Assembly (NCBI RefSeq): GCF_049800675.1
Contig: NZ_JBLOOT010000001.1
Coordinates: forward strand, 620,001 to 684,000
Length of the DNA: 64,000 bases
Direction: 5' to 3'
DNA from: Cauispirillum nitrogeniifigens
GTDB taxonomy: Bacteria; Pseudomonadota; Alphaproteobacteria; Rhodospirillales; Rhodospirillaceae
The position numbers and the translations under genes are program-made. The notes beneath the pieces were generated by a model. That model did not search any database. It was given only the letters and a program-made list of their open reading frames with translations, and was not told where the DNA came from. This document shows positions 62,582-64,000 of this stretch, one piece after another (the first letter of the stretch is position 1; each line of letters starts with the position of its first letter).

Positions 62582-63050
62582 GCAGGCCAAGGCCCAGCGC
62601 ATCGCCGAGGCGGCGCGCGATGCCATGTACGCCCGCGACCATGCGGCCCAGGCGCTCGGCATCGAGGTAGTGGACATCGGCCCCGGCCGCGCCACGCTGA
62701 CCATGACCGTGCGCAAGGACATGGTGAACGGCCACGACATCCTGCATGGCGGCCTGTGCTTTACGCTGGCCGACACGGCGTTTGCGTATTGCTGCAACTC
62801 GCACAACTACAACACCGTGGCGCACAGTTGCTCCATCACCTTCACCAATGCCGGCCGGCTGGGCGACCGCCTGACGGCCGAGGCGGTGGAGACCTATCAG
62901 AAGGGCCGCAACGGCGTCACCGACGTGACCGTGCGCAACCAGGACGGCCTCGTGCTCGGCATGTTCCGGGGGAACTCCAGGCGAATCGCCGGATACCTCT
63001 GCGACCATCCCGACTTCGAGGATCCCTCTGCCGCGAAGGACAGGAAGTAG
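62574..63050 (+). CDS. paaI: Phenylacetyl-CoA thioesterase PaaI
   Basis: Hot-dog fold thioesterase that returns CoA from phenylacetyl-CoA or hydroxylated side products when the pathway stalls. The 158 residues have MVNGHDILHGGLCFTLADTAFAY, with the HGG loop and the catalytic Asp in LADTAF, and the later AHSCSITFTNAGRLGD. It overlaps paaH by 8 bp and ends 3 bp before paaJ. Confidence 0.95.
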   Translation: MDKQAKAQRIAEAARDAMYARDHAAQALGIEVVDIGPGRATLTMTVRKDMVNGHDILHGGLCFTLADTAFAYCCNSHNYNTVAHSCSITFTNAGRLGDRLTAEAVETYQKGRNGVTDVTVRNQDGLVLGMFRGNSRRIAGYLCDHPDFEDPSAAKDRK

Positions 63051-63053
63051 ATC

Positions 63054-64000
<947 letters not shown>

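Overview
The window is a high-GC chromosomal segment that looks like core genome from an alphaproteobacterium, most likely of the order Rhodospirillales. The signs are the gene orders ruvCAB-ybgC-tolQRAB-pal-cpoB-tilS-ftsH-folP-glmM and zauP-zapA-6S RNA-fau, and an efp-suhB pair followed by an OmpA/MotA/MotB-like operon and rpmE. I do not name a genus. I found no tRNA, rRNA, CRISPR array, insertion sequence or prophage. Both edges cut genes: a cytoplasmic chemoreceptor at the left and a thiolase at the right.

Layout. 1-9 kb (minus strand): chemoreceptor, serC-serA (serine synthesis), an SLC13-type transporter, then a tight operon of a tRNA(Ala) editing protein, a PLP-dependent Ser/Thr dehydratase-like enzyme, a PhzF-like protein and a DUF1127 protein. 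This operon is divergent from a MocR-type regulator (9.1-10.5 kb). 10.5-11.3 kb: an AT-richer leader and an unknown 192-residue protein. 11.3-26.9 kb (minus strand): thiD, glmM, folP, ftsH, tilS, the whole Tol-Pal envelope machine, RuvABC and YebC. 27-30 kb: a YmdB-like phosphodiesterase, fau, a 6S RNA gene and the ZapA/ZauP division pair. 30-39 kb: mixed metabolism (ThiE, a CMAH-like metallo-beta-lactamase fold protein, M20 amidohydrolase, CoxG, two hydroxyacid dehydrogenases), EpmA with its target EF-P, and SuhB. 39-43 kb: the OmpA/MotA/MotB-like operon and rpmE. 43-51 kb: a membrane adenylate cyclase, Hsp20, a pyruvyl transferase, an FAD oxidoreductase, a 70-residue protein, a GH15 glucoamylase and a periplasmic rhodanese.

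51-64 kb is dominated by aerobic phenylacetate catabolism. It holds paaY, then (after an orphan barstar, a NIT-domain chemoreceptor, a MarR regulator and a DUF1579 protein) paaN, a flavodoxin, a divergent PaaA/PaaC-family ferritin-like protein, and paaF-paaG-paaH-paaI-paaJ. The genes cover the steps after ring epoxidation: PaaG isomerisation, ring opening and aldehyde oxidation by PaaN, then beta-oxidation by PaaF, PaaH and PaaJ, with PaaI and PaaY as thioesterases that clear dead-end CoA esters. The epoxidase genes paaABCDE and the ligase paaK are not in the window. The flavodoxin and odd ferritin-like protein sit where part of the epoxidase might be expected, which makes this the most interesting locus here.

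Other notable points: a terminator-like hairpin inside the long folP frame suggests the usual folP start call is wrong; a terminator unit is repeated three times in tandem at 54.8 kb; ftsH most likely starts at TTG; and TolA has a TonB-like proline-rich linker. All functional calls come from reading the sequence and remembered family knowledge; no database search was run.
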